Part shown: piece after piece, positions 46,628 to 56,876 of the stretch | How the letters are laid out: the number at the start of each line of letters is the position of its first letter | Numbering within the stretch: position 1 is the stretch's first letter | DNA from: Gammaproteobacteria bacterium UBA2679 | Lineage (GTDB): Bacteria > Pseudomonadota > Gammaproteobacteria > Pseudomonadales > Oleiphilaceae | DNA: 64,000 bases | NCBI GenBank assembly: GCA_002354735.1 | Contig: DEMD01000011.1 | Span: 124,001-188,000 of the forward strand | Direction: 5' to 3' | Translations under genes and position numbers: made by a program | Notes under the pieces: model-generated | Seen by the model: the letters and a program-made list of their open reading frames with translations, nothing else | Databases searched by the model: none | What the model was told of the DNA's origin: nothing

Positions 46628-47757
46628 AGACCGATCAGATCGACAGCCTCTTCGTCACCTTTGCGGCTCTCGATGGAGCCAAGCTGCCAGGCCTGCTCAC
46701 CACAAGCGGTAAAATGCTGTATGGCGGCCTCGGCTTGTGCAGCAGGGACGCAGAGCACGAGCCCAATGCCACAGTTGAAGGCAGTATACATTTCGCGCCA
46801 GTCGACCTTGCCCTTGCGCTGTAACCAGCTGAAAACCGGGGGCAGCGCGTAGGTATTGAGATCCAGGCTCGCCTTCATTCCTTCCGGCAGTACGCGGGGA
46901 ATGTTTTCGACCAGACCGCCGCCAGTGATGTGGCTGATGGCGTGAACCGGAACCGACTGCAGCAGCTCCAGAACCTGCCGCACATAAATACGGGTCGGTG
47001 CCATCAGGGTGTCACCCAATGACTGCGTGGTTGCGCTGTCTGCGCTGGCGTCGATACCGGCTTCGCTGAGGAATTCCGTAAGGGGGCGATCGAGATCAGC
47101 CTGTTCGCGCTCGAGGATCTTCCTGATCAGTGAATAACCGTTGGAGTGCGGGCCGGACGAGGCCAGTGCAATGATGACATCGCCTTCCTGGACCAGTGAG
47201 CCATCTATGATGCGACTCTTTTCCACTATGCCGACACAGAAACCGGCCAGGTCGTAATCGTCACCTTCGTACATGCCAGGCATTTCGGCCGTTTCGCCGC
47301 CGATGAGTGAGCAGCCTGCTTGCACGCAGCCTTCACCGATGCCATCGACCACGGCCTTGGCCATGTCGACACTGAGCTTGCCGCAGGCGTAGTAGTCAAG
47401 AAAGAAGAGCGGCTCGGCACCCTGCACGATGAGGTCATTGACGCACATGGCCACCAGGTCGATGCCGATTGTGTCGTGCCGACCCATCTGCATCGCCAGG
47501 CGCAGCTTGGTTCCCACGCCGTCAGTACCTGAGACCAGTACCGGCTCACGATAGCCGGTCGGCAGTTCGAATAAGGCGCCAAAACCGCCCAGGCCCGCCA
47601 GGACCTCAGGACGACGGGTGCGGGCTGCTGTCGACTTGATCCGCTCGACCAGTGCGTTGCCGGCCTGAATATCGACGCCAGCACTGGCGTAGCTCAGCGA
47701 GTCATGTCCGCCTGCCGAAGACGTATCTTTGGGGTGCTTGCCGTTATCCGAACTCAT
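46624..47757 (-). CDS. purM: Phosphoribosylformylglycinamidine cyclo-ligase
   Basis: PurM makes AIR from FGAM with ATP. The 377-residue product has [65 protein letters not shown] and [15 protein letters not shown]. About 20 extra residues at the N terminus ([20 protein letters not shown]) precede the usual start; no better start codon is seen further in. It overlaps purN by 4 bp and is divergent from the CDP-alcohol phosphatidyltransferase gene; I see no clear operator in the 142-bp gap. Confidence 0.96.
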   Translation of the reverse strand: MSSDNGKHPKDTSSAGGHDSLSYASAGVDIQAGNALVERIKSTAARTRRPEVLAGLGGFGALFELPTGYREPVLVSGTDGVGTKLRLAMQMGRHDTIGIDLVAMCVNDLIVQGAEPLFFLDYYACGKLSVDMAKAVVDGIGEGCVQAGCSLIGGETAEMPGMYEGDDYDLAGFCVGIVEKSRIIDGSLVQEGDVIIALASSGPHSNGYSLIRKILEREQADLDRPLTEFLSEAGIDASADSATTQSLGDTLMAPTRIYVRQVLELLQSVPVHAISHITGGGLVENIPRVLPEGMKASLDLNTYALPPVFSWLQRKGKVDWREMYTAFNCGIGLVLCVPAAQAEAAIQHFTACGEQAWQLGSIESRKGDEEAVDLIGL

Positions 47758-47899
47758 GCTGCTTTTCCTGCGAGGCTAAATGCGCGCTACCTTACGCTTT
47801 TTTGGGCTTATTTTCATCAGCTATCGCCAGCCATGGGTGAATGCCGTAAACTCAAGTGACATGTTCAGCCCTAAATAAAGCATAAGAAGCAAAGCCGCA

Positions 47900-48598
47900 G
47901 TGTCATCAAGCGTCAAATCCGAATCCCGTGCGACTCGCAGTTCGCCGCTCGACAAGTTCCGCTGGCTCCCTAACGCCATAACGATATTGCGCATCATATT
48001 GGTCGTGCCTATCGCCTGGTTGCTCTGGCAGCAGAACTACGGTCTCGCCCTGCTGTTGTTTCTCGTCGCCGGTCTGTCGGATGGTATCGACGGCTTCCTG
48101 GCGCGGCGCTACGACTGGGGATCCCGCTTCGGCGCCATCGCCGATCCCCTGGCAGACAAACTTCTCATGATCGTCACGTTCGCCATGCTTTCCGTGAGTG
48201 GTGTGGTGCATTGGTGGCTTACGCTCATCGTCTACGGTCGGGATATCATGCTGGTCAGTGGCGCACTGGCCTACCATTACCTGGTCGGGCAGTACGAGAT
48301 GCAGCCAAGCTGGCTGGGCAAGCTCTCCACTTTCATTCAAATCCTGTTTCTTGTGCTGGTGCTGCTGATAGTGACGGCGCTCCAGGAGTCAGCGTCCACC
48401 CTTGCACTCCAGTTTCCGGAACTGCCCTTCGGCAGCACGATCGCCAGGCTCTTCAGTGATCCGCAGCGCCTCGACGATCTGGTCGGCGTCGCGCACTGGA
48501 TCGCTGCTGCGGTTACATTGGCCAGTGGCGTTCACTATGTCATGTTGTGGGGCGGGCGTTTCATTTTCGAGCGCAGTCGCATGAAAGGCCGAGGGTGA
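47900..48598 (+). CDS. CDP-alcohol phosphatidyltransferase family protein (PgsA-like)
   Basis: The 232-residue integral membrane protein has the CDP-alcohol transferase signature, reading DGIDGFLARRYDWGSRFGAI followed by ADPLADK, with all four conserved Asp. Several hydrophobic helices flank it. Family members make phosphatidylglycerol phosphate, cardiolipin or related lipids; the RWLPNAITILRIILVVPIAW start is like PgsA or a cardiolipin-synthase type, but the substrate cannot be fixed. The start is GTG 47900. It lies 8 bp before hda and is probably co-transcribed with it. Confidence 0.9.
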   Translation: MSSSVKSESRATRSSPLDKFRWLPNAITILRIILVVPIAWLLWQQNYGLALLLFLVAGLSDGIDGFLARRYDWGSRFGAIADPLADKLLMIVTFAMLSVSGVVHWWLTLIVYGRDIMLVSGALAYHYLVGQYEMQPSWLGKLSTFIQILFLVLVLLIVTALQESASTLALQFPELPFGSTIARLFSDPQRLDDLVGVAHWIAAAVTLASGVHYVMLWGGRFIFERSRMKGRG

Positions 48599-48606
48599 GG
48601 GCGCCT

Positions 48607-49305
48607 ATGCCTGCTCCCGACTTACCCTCGCAGCTCACACTCGGACTCGCGCTGGGCACGCAGGCCAGCTTCGCCAACTCGGTCGATTCAAAAAAGCCGG
48701 TTCAGGCAAAGCTCGAGCGGCATTGGGCTGAGGCCGGATCGGCCGTCTTTCTCCATGGCGAGGCTGCCAGCGGCAAGTCCTGGTTGCTATATGCCAGTGT
48801 CGCGTCCCTGCCAGCCAGTGATGCGGCCTGTCTCGATCTCGCCGAACTGAAGCAGGCTGGCAGCGCTGGAATGCTTGCCGATCTCGACGGCTTCAATCTG
48901 CTCTGTCTGGATAACGTCGATCTTGTGGCCGGCCTCGATGAGTATGAGGAGCACCTCTTCCACCTCGTGAATCGCTACCGTGACGCCGAGCGGCACCTGG
49001 TGCTGGCGGCGCGCCAGCCACCAAGGGGGCTCGACATCAGGCTCAAGGACCTCGCTTCGCGCCTTAACGCCATGCAGGTGATCCGGGTGCCCCGTCCCGA
49101 CGATGACGAATTGCTTTGGCTGATGAAGTTCAAGCTGCAGGAGCGTGGTCTCGAGTTCGATGCCGCCTTGCCTCAGTATCTCTTGCTGCGCCTGCCCAGG
49201 GACATGCATAGTGTCGATGCTGCGCTCGACCAGATCGACCGTGCAGCGTGGACCTACAAGCGGTCGCTGACCTTGCCCTTCGTGCGCAAGACACTTGGCT
49301 GGTAG
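48607..49305 (+). CDS. hda: DnaA regulatory inactivator Hda
   Basis: Hda is an AAA+ protein that, with the DNA-loaded beta clamp, stimulates DnaA-ATP hydrolysis to limit replication initiation. ATG 48607 gives 232 residues. The N-terminal clamp-binding motif is QLTLGLAL, preceded by PS (PSQLTLGL). AAA+ segments are VFLHGEAASGKSWLLYA (Walker A), NLLCLDNVDLVAG (Walker B), LVLAARQPPRGLDIRLKDLA and LRLPRDMHSVDAALDQID. It follows the phosphatidyltransferase by 8 bp, an arrangement also seen in related genera. Confidence 0.95.
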   Translation: MPAPDLPSQLTLGLALGTQASFANSVDSKKPVQAKLERHWAEAGSAVFLHGEAASGKSWLLYASVASLPASDAACLDLAELKQAGSAGMLADLDGFNLLCLDNVDLVAGLDEYEEHLFHLVNRYRDAERHLVLAARQPPRGLDIRLKDLASRLNAMQVIRVPRPDDDELLWLMKFKLQERGLEFDAALPQYLLLRLPRDMHSVDAALDQIDRAAWTYKRSLTLPFVRKTLGW

Positions 49306-49373
49306 GCAGTCGACCGGATAACGACACATAAAAACTATATAACAACGACATGATCACAGGGAGAGATGGCCGG

Positions 49374-50156
49374 ATGATAAGGGTGATATTCAACCAGAAG
49401 GGTGGCGTCGGGAAGTCCAGCATCAGCTGCAATCTCGCCGCCATTGCAGCTACCAGGGGGCTCAGGACGCTGCTGGTGGATCTCGATCCGCAGGGCAATT
49501 CAACACATTATCTGATGGGGCGGCCAGCGCAGGAGCTGACCGAAACGGCTGCTGATTTCTTCGAGCAGACAGTAGCCTTCAATATCTTCGCGAAGAAGAC
49601 CGAAGATTTCGTTCACACCACCCGTTTCGACAAGCTTTTCGTGCTGCCTTCGAGTCCCGAGCTCGACTTTCTCGAGCGCAAACTCGAGGCCAAGCACAAG
49701 ATTTACAAGCTGCGCGAAGCCCTCGGCTCATTGTCCGAGACCTATGACCTTATCTACGTAGACACTGCGCCGGCCCTCAATTTCTATACCCGCTCGGCTC
49801 TCATTGCCGCACAGTCCGTGCTGATCCCGTTCGACTGCGACGATTTCTCACGGCAGGCGCTGTATACCATCCACGGCGAGATCGAGGAGCTCAAGGCGGA
49901 TCACAACCCGGATCTCGTGGTCGAGGGTGTCATCGCCAACCAGGTGCAACCTCGTGCTTCACTGCCGAGGCGTATCATCGATGAGTTGAAAGCTGAAGGC
50001 TTTCCGGTGCTTGGTGTGGAACTGAACAGTTCCGTGAAGATGAAGGAGTCGCATCAGCACAGCCTGCCATTGATACATATGGCGCCTAGCCACCCGCTCA
50101 CGCAGCAGTTCGTGGCGCTGCATGAGTATCTGGAAGGCAACCGCCTGAAGCAGTGA
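49374..50156 (+). CDS. ParA/Soj-family ATPase without ParB
   Basis: ATG 49374, 8 nt after CAGGGAGAG, gives 260 residues (an in-frame ATG at 49350 would add 8). It starts MIRVIFNQKGGVGKSSISCN with the deviant Walker A KGGVGKSS, then LLVDLDPQGNSTHYLM, YDLIYVDTAPALNFYTR and IANQVQPRASLPRRIIDEL. ParA-type ATPases position DNA or protein cargo. No parB or parS-like repeat lies near, so a chromosome-partition role is not implied; related orphan ParA proteins place chemotaxis or other cargo. It ends directly against the stop of the convergent GGDEF/EAL gene. Confidence 0.9.
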   Translation: MIRVIFNQKGGVGKSSISCNLAAIAATRGLRTLLVDLDPQGNSTHYLMGRPAQELTETAADFFEQTVAFNIFAKKTEDFVHTTRFDKLFVLPSSPELDFLERKLEAKHKIYKLREALGSLSETYDLIYVDTAPALNFYTRSALIAAQSVLIPFDCDDFSRQALYTIHGEIEELKADHNPDLVVEGVIANQVQPRASLPRRIIDELKAEGFPVLGVELNSSVKMKESHQHSLPLIHMAPSHPLTQQFVALHEYLEGNRLKQ

Positions 50157-52442
50157 TCAGTTATCGAGCGGCAGGCCAATCTGCCGCGCGAAGCGTTCCG
50201 GATGCAGCCAGCTGGTGGTCCTGAGCTTATGCAGCAGCGTCTCCATGGCCAGCGGCTCAGCGAAGAGATGACCCTGGGCGTTATGAATGCCGAGGCGACG
50301 CAGGAATATCAGTTGCGCTTCGGTTTCAATGCCTTCAATCATGACAATCTTGTCCATCTGTCTCGAAACCGCGCAGAGTGTTTCCAGGAGCGCGCTTTGG
50401 TTGACATCCTCTGGCACACCGTCAAGTAGCTTGCGGTCAATCTTGATGGCGTCAATCGGCCAGCGGTGCAGCACCGAAAACGATGTCAGACCTGAGCCGA
50501 AGCTGTCGAGTGCAATACATATACCCAGCTGTCTCAGCCGTTGCAGTTGCTTCTCCGAGCGCTCGGCATAGTTCACCAGAGACTGCTCGTTGATTTCAAG
50601 ATAGATGCTCGACGGATCGACGCCGGTCTGCTTGATCACCGTGGCAATCTGCTCAGGCAGTTCCGGCGCGAGGAACTGACGGCTCGAGAGGTTGACGGAG
50701 AGCGTTTTGCGTCGGCCGGTTGCAGCTTCGAGTTCAAGCATGGCTGCAACACTGTGCCGCAGGATCCACTCGCTCATCTGCTGCAACAGACCGGAACCCT
50801 CGGCCGCTTCGAGGAACATGTCTGGCGTGGCTAGTGTGCCATCTGGTGTTCGCCAGCGCAGCAAGGACTCGACGCCAATGAGCTCGAAGGTGTTCAGTTC
50901 GAACTGGGGTTGGTACAGCAGTTCGAAACGCTTCTCTGCCACGGCTTCGCGTAGCGATTGCTCCATGGTCAGGCGGGTCATCAGCCGCTGCTGCATGTGC
51001 TCATTGAAGAAGCTGATGGTGTTGCGACCGGATTCCTTGCTCTGGTACAGCGCCATGTCGGCATTCTTCAACAGCGCCTGATAGGTGTTGCCGTCATCTG
51101 GGGCGATCGTCATGCCGATACTGGTTGTCACGACGATCTCCCTGCCAGGCAGTGAGATAGGGTGGGTGATGGCCTCCAGCAAGGTACGGGCGACGCGCTC
51201 ACAGCCTTTCCGGCTGCGCACATTGGTAAGCAGGATCGCGAACTCGTCTCCGCCCAGGCGCGCGACCGTATCCTCCTGACGCAGGTTTTCCTGCATTCGC
51301 GTAAAAATGGTCTGTAGCAGTCGATCACCGACGTCATGACCCAGCGTGTCATTGATCTGCTTGAAATGATCGATGTCCAGAGCCAGCAGACAGAGGCTGC
51401 CGGATGTGCGCTGCATCTGCCGAATCGCCTGAGTACAGCGGTCCTCGAACAGTCGCCGATTGGCAGCGCCGGTGAGTGCATCGTAGTGCGCAAGATAATG
51501 CAACTTGTCCTGCGTCTCCCGGATACTGGTAATGTCCTGACCGACGATGATGACGCTATTGTCAGGTTCACCGCTGACGCAGCTGATGCTCCAGTAAATT
51601 ACCTTGACGGCACCATCGCCGCCCAGCATCTCATTTTCCATATGCTCGACTTTTACACCGGTTTCGAGCACTTGCCGAATCTTCCACTGGGTCTGCTTCT
51701 GGAAGGCCCGAGGCACGCAGCGTTCTATATACTGGGCGCCCATGACCTGCTCACGTGTGAAGCCGAAGAGCTGCTCAGCCGCCGTGTTCCATTCCTGAAT
51801 TCTGAACGCCGCGTCGATGGCAATGATCGGGCTACCGGCGGTCTGCACCAGCGTGCGATAGCGTTGATAGGATTTGCGAAAGGCGCGCTCAGCCTCTTCG
51901 CGTACGAAGATTTCGTCTTGCAGCACCTGGTTGCGGGTCGCCAGTGCCGAGTCATTCTCCGCCAGTTTGGTGTTCATGTTATTCATCGCTGCCTGCTGCG
52001 CGCCGAGCAGGCAGCAGGCGCTCGCCATGAGATGGGCTGAAGCTGCGCCGACAGCATGCAGAAGCAGGCTGGCAACGGCGACGCCAGAGGTCTGCCAGCC
52101 TGCAGTCTCCAGGTAGGCCGACAGTGGAATCAGCAGCAACAGCACCAGCCATAACATGGAGGTTGCCAGCAGCAGCATGGGTCCCTTGAGTGACCAGTGA
52201 TTCCCTGGTGCATTCAGCAGCCGAAAGCAGGCACTCATGCTGGCAGCCAGACAGCCGACATGCCCTGCCGCCAGCAGAAAGAACAGTGCTTCGCCATAAT
52301 GAGGTGCGCCAGTGGTAATGGCCGTGCTCAGCTCGCGGAATAGCGAAAACAGTGCGACAAGCCCGGGGGGCGCGCTGATGATGAGGAAGACGAGCAGCAG
52401 AACAGCGAGCAGACTACGCAAATATACCGGCACTGACGACAT
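50157..52442 (-). CDS. Membrane PAS-GGDEF-EAL protein with degenerate EAL motif
   Basis: The 761-residue protein has about four N-terminal membrane helices (within residues 8-150), a coiled linker, a PAS domain (about 190-310), GGDEF and EAL. GGDEF is intact (397-401), with an RxxD inhibitory site R388-D391 five residues before it, as expected of a product-regulated diguanylate cyclase. The EAL domain reads ESLLRW (525-530) in place of EALLRW, and DSFGSG (646-651) in place of DDFGTG, losing one of the two adjacent acidic residues; ITE reads INE. Phosphodiesterase activity is therefore doubtful, and the EAL part may only bind c-di-GMP. It stands alone, tail-to-tail with parA. Confidence 0.92.
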   Translation of the reverse strand: MSSVPVYLRSLLAVLLLVFLIISAPPGLVALFSLFRELSTAITTGAPHYGEALFFLLAAGHVGCLAASMSACFRLLNAPGNHWSLKGPMLLLATSMLWLVLLLLIPLSAYLETAGWQTSGVAVASLLLHAVGAASAHLMASACCLLGAQQAAMNNMNTKLAENDSALATRNQVLQDEIFVREEAERAFRKSYQRYRTLVQTAGSPIIAIDAAFRIQEWNTAAEQLFGFTREQVMGAQYIERCVPRAFQKQTQWKIRQVLETGVKVEHMENEMLGGDGAVKVIYWSISCVSGEPDNSVIIVGQDITSIRETQDKLHYLAHYDALTGAANRRLFEDRCTQAIRQMQRTSGSLCLLALDIDHFKQINDTLGHDVGDRLLQTIFTRMQENLRQEDTVARLGGDEFAILLTNVRSRKGCERVARTLLEAITHPISLPGREIVVTTSIGMTIAPDDGNTYQALLKNADMALYQSKESGRNTISFFNEHMQQRLMTRLTMEQSLREAVAEKRFELLYQPQFELNTFELIGVESLLRWRTPDGTLATPDMFLEAAEGSGLLQQMSEWILRHSVAAMLELEAATGRRKTLSVNLSSRQFLAPELPEQIATVIKQTGVDPSSIYLEINEQSLVNYAERSEKQLQRLRQLGICIALDSFGSGLTSFSVLHRWPIDAIKIDRKLLDGVPEDVNQSALLETLCAVSRQMDKIVMIEGIETEAQLIFLRRLGIHNAQGHLFAEPLAMETLLHKLRTTSWLHPERFARQIGLPLDN

Positions 52443-52518
52443 AGGACTTACAGCTAGAGTTCTGATGGGGGGCTCGATGTTAACCTATTTTAAATTGAAT
52501 ATTCTGCGGACAAACACC

Positions 52519-53475
<957 letters not shown>

Positions 53476-53488
53476 CTACCGTCGCGCC

Positions 53489-54040
53489 TCAGCCGGCCGG
53501 CGAAGGCTTCGTCAGTGTCAGCGTGTCCAGGCTCTGGCGCAGGTCGAACTGTCGCAGTGCGCTCATACCCAATAGTACGGCATCGTCGTCGGACATGGCA
53601 GGGTTGATGGTGGCTTTGACATTTCGCAGCACCATACCACCGAACTCGAGCCTGTCTATAGTCGTGTCGTAAACTGTCACGGTGCCATTGGCTGTCCGCG
53701 CCAGCGAACGCCCCATCCTGGGCAGGCCGGCCCGCTGGGCTATACTTTCAGGAACTGTCACCCGAGTGGCGCCGGTATCCAGCAGGAATTGCGCAGGCCG
53801 ATCTTCGATACTGCCGTCCACGACATAGTGACCCCAGCGGTTCATTCGCAGTACCAGCTGCGCTGGCTGCCCTGGCTCGTCGATGACACTGGCTGACTGG
53901 TTCGGGTTATATTGCTTGGTTTCCCAGACATCGAATGCGCCCGCGAGCAGGGCAATGCCGATGATCCAGGCGATGACGAGCATGAACTTGCCCTGTCGAC
54001 CACCGGAAGGACTGCCTGTAGCCCCTTCATCGTTAGACAT
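53489..54040 (-). CDS. Retropepsin-like aspartic protease (TIGR02281 type), membrane-anchored
   Basis: ATG 54040, after CAGGAGAG, gives 183 residues; the frame is open a further 16 codons but without a ribosome site. It has one membrane helix (KFMLVIAWIIGIALLAGAF, about 18-37) and a single-lobe aspartic protease domain with the active-site motif FLLDTGATRVTVP and the second hydrophobic-Gly motif VLLGMSALRQF. Homodimerisation would be needed for activity, as in retroviral proteases. Substrates of the bacterial family are unknown. It lies just upstream of nadC, an order seen in other gammaproteobacteria. Confidence 0.9.
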   Translation of the reverse strand: MSNDEGATGSPSGGRQGKFMLVIAWIIGIALLAGAFDVWETKQYNPNQSASVIDEPGQPAQLVLRMNRWGHYVVDGSIEDRPAQFLLDTGATRVTVPESIAQRAGLPRMGRSLARTANGTVTVYDTTIDRLEFGGMVLRNVKATINPAMSDDDAVLLGMSALRQFDLRQSLDTLTLTKPSPAG

Positions 54041-54206
54041 CAAACTCTCCTGGCGCCTTGCCGTGCGAACTGCATCACGACAATACAAAGCGCTAACAGT
54101 GGTGTAACAAAAGCTGACAGTGTCTGCTGAAAGCTGATTCTATACTCAGAAACAGTCAAACACGAATCCACGGTCGACCCGATGACAGACTGTGTATGGA
54201 GTTCAC

Positions 54207-56876
54207 ATGGCACCGCAATCAAAGATCGTACAGCTTGGTGAGGTCCGCAGTGCGGCACGACTGGCTGCTGATGCGCGCCTGCCGCCGCCGCTGCTGAAAC
54301 TGCGAGATCGCAGCGCACAGCATCTTGGTCAGTCCCTGCAGAAGGTGATGGCCAAGCTCGATGACAGCCTGTTCGCACTTGCCGACAAGGCCGACAATAA
54401 CACGGCTCAACAGGCCTATTTCGATGCCATGCGCGAGATCCGGCTGAAGAAAGACGCCATCATCGCGCGCTTCGACGAAGAATTCAAAGCTGGCTTCCAC
54501 GCCAAGAATGTACGGGAAGGGCTCGACGGCGACGAGTTTCGCGTTGATTCACTGTCCTTGTTGCACAACGACGAGCTTGAAGAGCGGGTCGCCGCCGAGT
54601 CCATGGTTGCCCGGGTACAGAGCGCCATGCAGCGAGAGCTCGAACACCTCACCTTGCGGATGGATGCGCTCTACGCCCGTATCGATATCGAAGACGCTAA
54701 CAACCCACTTGGGCCGCAACAGATTCTGCGAAGCTTTCAGGATGGGCTGAGTCTGCTGGAAGTCGGCATCGAGCCCAAGCTCATTGCCTTGAAGCTGTTC
54801 GAAAAGAGCATCCTGAACATGCTGAAGCCACTGTTCGACGCCGCAAATCGCTATCTGGCGGAGCAGGGCGTTCTACCGGACGTGCAAAGCCACTCCCATC
54901 AGTCAAGGCGTCAGCAAGGTACCCATCAAGCCTCAGGCCACGGCAGAAACAGTAGCGGTCGTGATGCGGCTGGCGCGGCGCCTGCTGCGGGTAATGCCGG
55001 TTTTGCGCCTGGTGACTACGGTGCCGCCGGACAGCCCTCCCAGTTCGGCGGTGTGCCAGTGCTATATGATGGTCATGCCATGGAGCCTGGCTCACCCGTG
55101 CCGGTGCTGACCAATCAGGCCAGTAGTCACCTGAGTTATTCCGCCTTGCCTGCCGAGGCACTGAATCTGATTCGTAATCTGAGCCGTCAGGGTCAGCGCC
55201 GTTTCAGTCTGCACACCGACTCCGGTTTCGACCACGACAATGCCGGCATCATAAGCGGTGGCAATGCCTACTACGGTGGTGACGCAGGTGGCATGGCAGG
55301 CTCAGGTGCTGCTGGTGGTTCAGCTCGTAGAGAGCTCGATCATCCTGCGCTCGTGGGTATGCTGACGGAAGCCCAGAAACAGCAGGCGCAGCTCGTCAAC
55401 GACCATGTGAATTCCCATGGCCTGCTCAGCTTTGATGCACTGCTGAACAGCATGCTGAAGAAGCACGAAGACAAGAAGGATTCGAATATCGCGTCCTTCG
55501 ACCAGGACATCATGAACCTGGTGACCATGCTGTTCGAGTACATCCTCAGTGACAAGCAGCTGCAGGCACCTGTGAAGGCGCTGATCGGACGTTTGCAGAT
55601 TCCTGTCCTCAAAGTGGCCTTGCTCGACAAGCGTTTCTTTGCCGATGCCGAACACAGCGCCCGCCGTCTGCTGAACACGCTGGCGACTGCTTCGATGGGC
55701 TGGATCGAGGATACTGGCCTTGAGCAGGATCCGTTCCTGGCAAAACTCGAAGAGATCGTTGATCGCCTGTTGAACGAGTTCGTCGACCAGCCTGAAATCT
55801 TTGACGAGGTGCTTGAAGACTTCATCCTGTTCCGTGACGCGGACAAGCGTCGCCGTCAGTTACTCGAGCAGCGTACCCGTGATGCGGAAGCCGGTAAGGC
55901 ACGTGCAGAACATGCCCGCACCCAGGTCGAGGAGGCGCTGGAGTTCGCGCTACGTAACGACGCGCTGTCGAGACCGACCTTTGAAGTCATTCGTGATGGC
56001 TGGTGCAATTATATGGTGCTGCTCGCACTCAAGCAGGGCGTGCAGTCAAGCAGCTGGCGTTCAGCGATCGCGCTTACAGAGCGCTTGTGTGAGCTCGATC
56101 TTGGCTGTTACGAAGTACCTGAAGATGTCCGAGCTGTGCTTGCCGCGAACGATAGTTCGGCAGCCTACGAGGGTGCAGTCGATGCGGTTGTCACTGAGCT
56201 GAAGGCTGGCCTGCAACAGACGGGTTACAAGCCCTTCGACCTTGAACCGCATCTGGTTGATTACCGTCTTCACCTCTTGAAGCAGGCGATCGATCAGCAT
56301 GGTCCGGGTGCTGCCGCACGAGCTGTTGCAGATGCTCATGGCGCCGCGGCAGGTGCATCCAGTGTTTCGGCAGCGCAATCTTCAGCAACTGTTGCCCAGA
56401 CAGCGCGGTCTGAAGCGACGGCAGATAATTCAGCTGCCGCTGCGCCCGAAGTCGCGCAGGCCAGCCCCGCGTCAGCGCAAGCGGCCAGCATGGCTGCGGA
56501 AGCGAGTTCATCTGAAGCCATGGCCTCAGATGTGGCACCAGCATCGACTACGGACGCGCGCGACGATGGCCGGGCTCAGGCGCTTGCAGGTAGCCTGGCA
56601 CTGGTGCGCAATATGCGCATCGGCCTGTGGATCGAGTACAGCAATGCAGCGGATGCCAATGCTACCAAGCTGCGCTGTAAACTGGCTGCGGTGCTGCAGA
56701 CCACCGGCAAGTATATCTTCGTCAACAGAATGGGTGTAAAGGTGCTCGAGCGGACTCGCGAATCACTCGCTGCTGAGCTCAACGATGGCAGCGTGACCTT
56801 GCTTGATGATAGTCTCCTTTTCGATCGTGCACTGGAGGCCGTTATCGGTAGTCTGAGGAATGAAACCAAACACTGA
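54207..56876 (+). CDS. DUF1631 family protein
   Basis: ATG 54207 follows GGAG by 6 nt and gives 889 residues (a GTG at 54192 is in frame). The product is mostly helical with the family start LPPPLLKLRDRSAQHLGQSL and long conserved blocks (LLHNDELEERVAAESMVARV, LVNDHVNSHGLLSFDALLNS, EDFILFRDADKRRRQLLEQR). A PilZ-like C-terminal region (MRIGLWIEYSNAADANATKL) is seen near residue 810. Low-complexity Gly/Ser/His (about 235-285) and Ala/Ser (about 720-790) stretches interrupt it. Function is unknown; if the C-terminal part is PilZ-like it could respond to c-di-GMP, though a canonical RxxxR motif is not clear. It overlaps ampD by 17 bp. Confidence 0.85.
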   Translation: MAPQSKIVQLGEVRSAARLAADARLPPPLLKLRDRSAQHLGQSLQKVMAKLDDSLFALADKADNNTAQQAYFDAMREIRLKKDAIIARFDEEFKAGFHAKNVREGLDGDEFRVDSLSLLHNDELEERVAAESMVARVQSAMQRELEHLTLRMDALYARIDIEDANNPLGPQQILRSFQDGLSLLEVGIEPKLIALKLFEKSILNMLKPLFDAANRYLAEQGVLPDVQSHSHQSRRQQGTHQASGHGRNSSGRDAAGAAPAAGNAGFAPGDYGAAGQPSQFGGVPVLYDGHAMEPGSPVPVLTNQASSHLSYSALPAEALNLIRNLSRQGQRRFSLHTDSGFDHDNAGIISGGNAYYGGDAGGMAGSGAAGGSARRELDHPALVGMLTEAQKQQAQLVNDHVNSHGLLSFDALLNSMLKKHEDKKDSNIASFDQDIMNLVTMLFEYILSDKQLQAPVKALIGRLQIPVLKVALLDKRFFADAEHSARRLLNTLATASMGWIEDTGLEQDPFLAKLEEIVDRLLNEFVDQPEIFDEVLEDFILFRDADKRRRQLLEQRTRDAEAGKARAEHARTQVEEALEFALRNDALSRPTFEVIRDGWCNYMVLLALKQGVQSSSWRSAIALTERLCELDLGCYEVPEDVRAVLAANDSSAAYEGAVDAVVTELKAGLQQTGYKPFDLEPHLVDYRLHLLKQAIDQHGPGAAARAVADAHGAAAGASSVSAAQSSATVAQTARSEATADNSAAAAPEVAQASPASAQAASMAAEASSSEAMASDVAPASTTDARDDGRAQALAGSLALVRNMRIGLWIEYSNAADANATKLRCKLAAVLQTTGKYIFVNRMGVKVLERTRESLAAELNDGSVTLLDDSLLFDRALEAVIGSLRNETKH

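Noticed and set aside
46082..46852. 256-residue open frame on the + strand
   Set aside because: Antisense to purN and the end of purM; no family features.
49374..50156. ParA as part of a ParABS partition locus
   Set aside because: No parB gene and no parS-like inverted repeats are nearby; called an orphan ParA-family ATPase instead.
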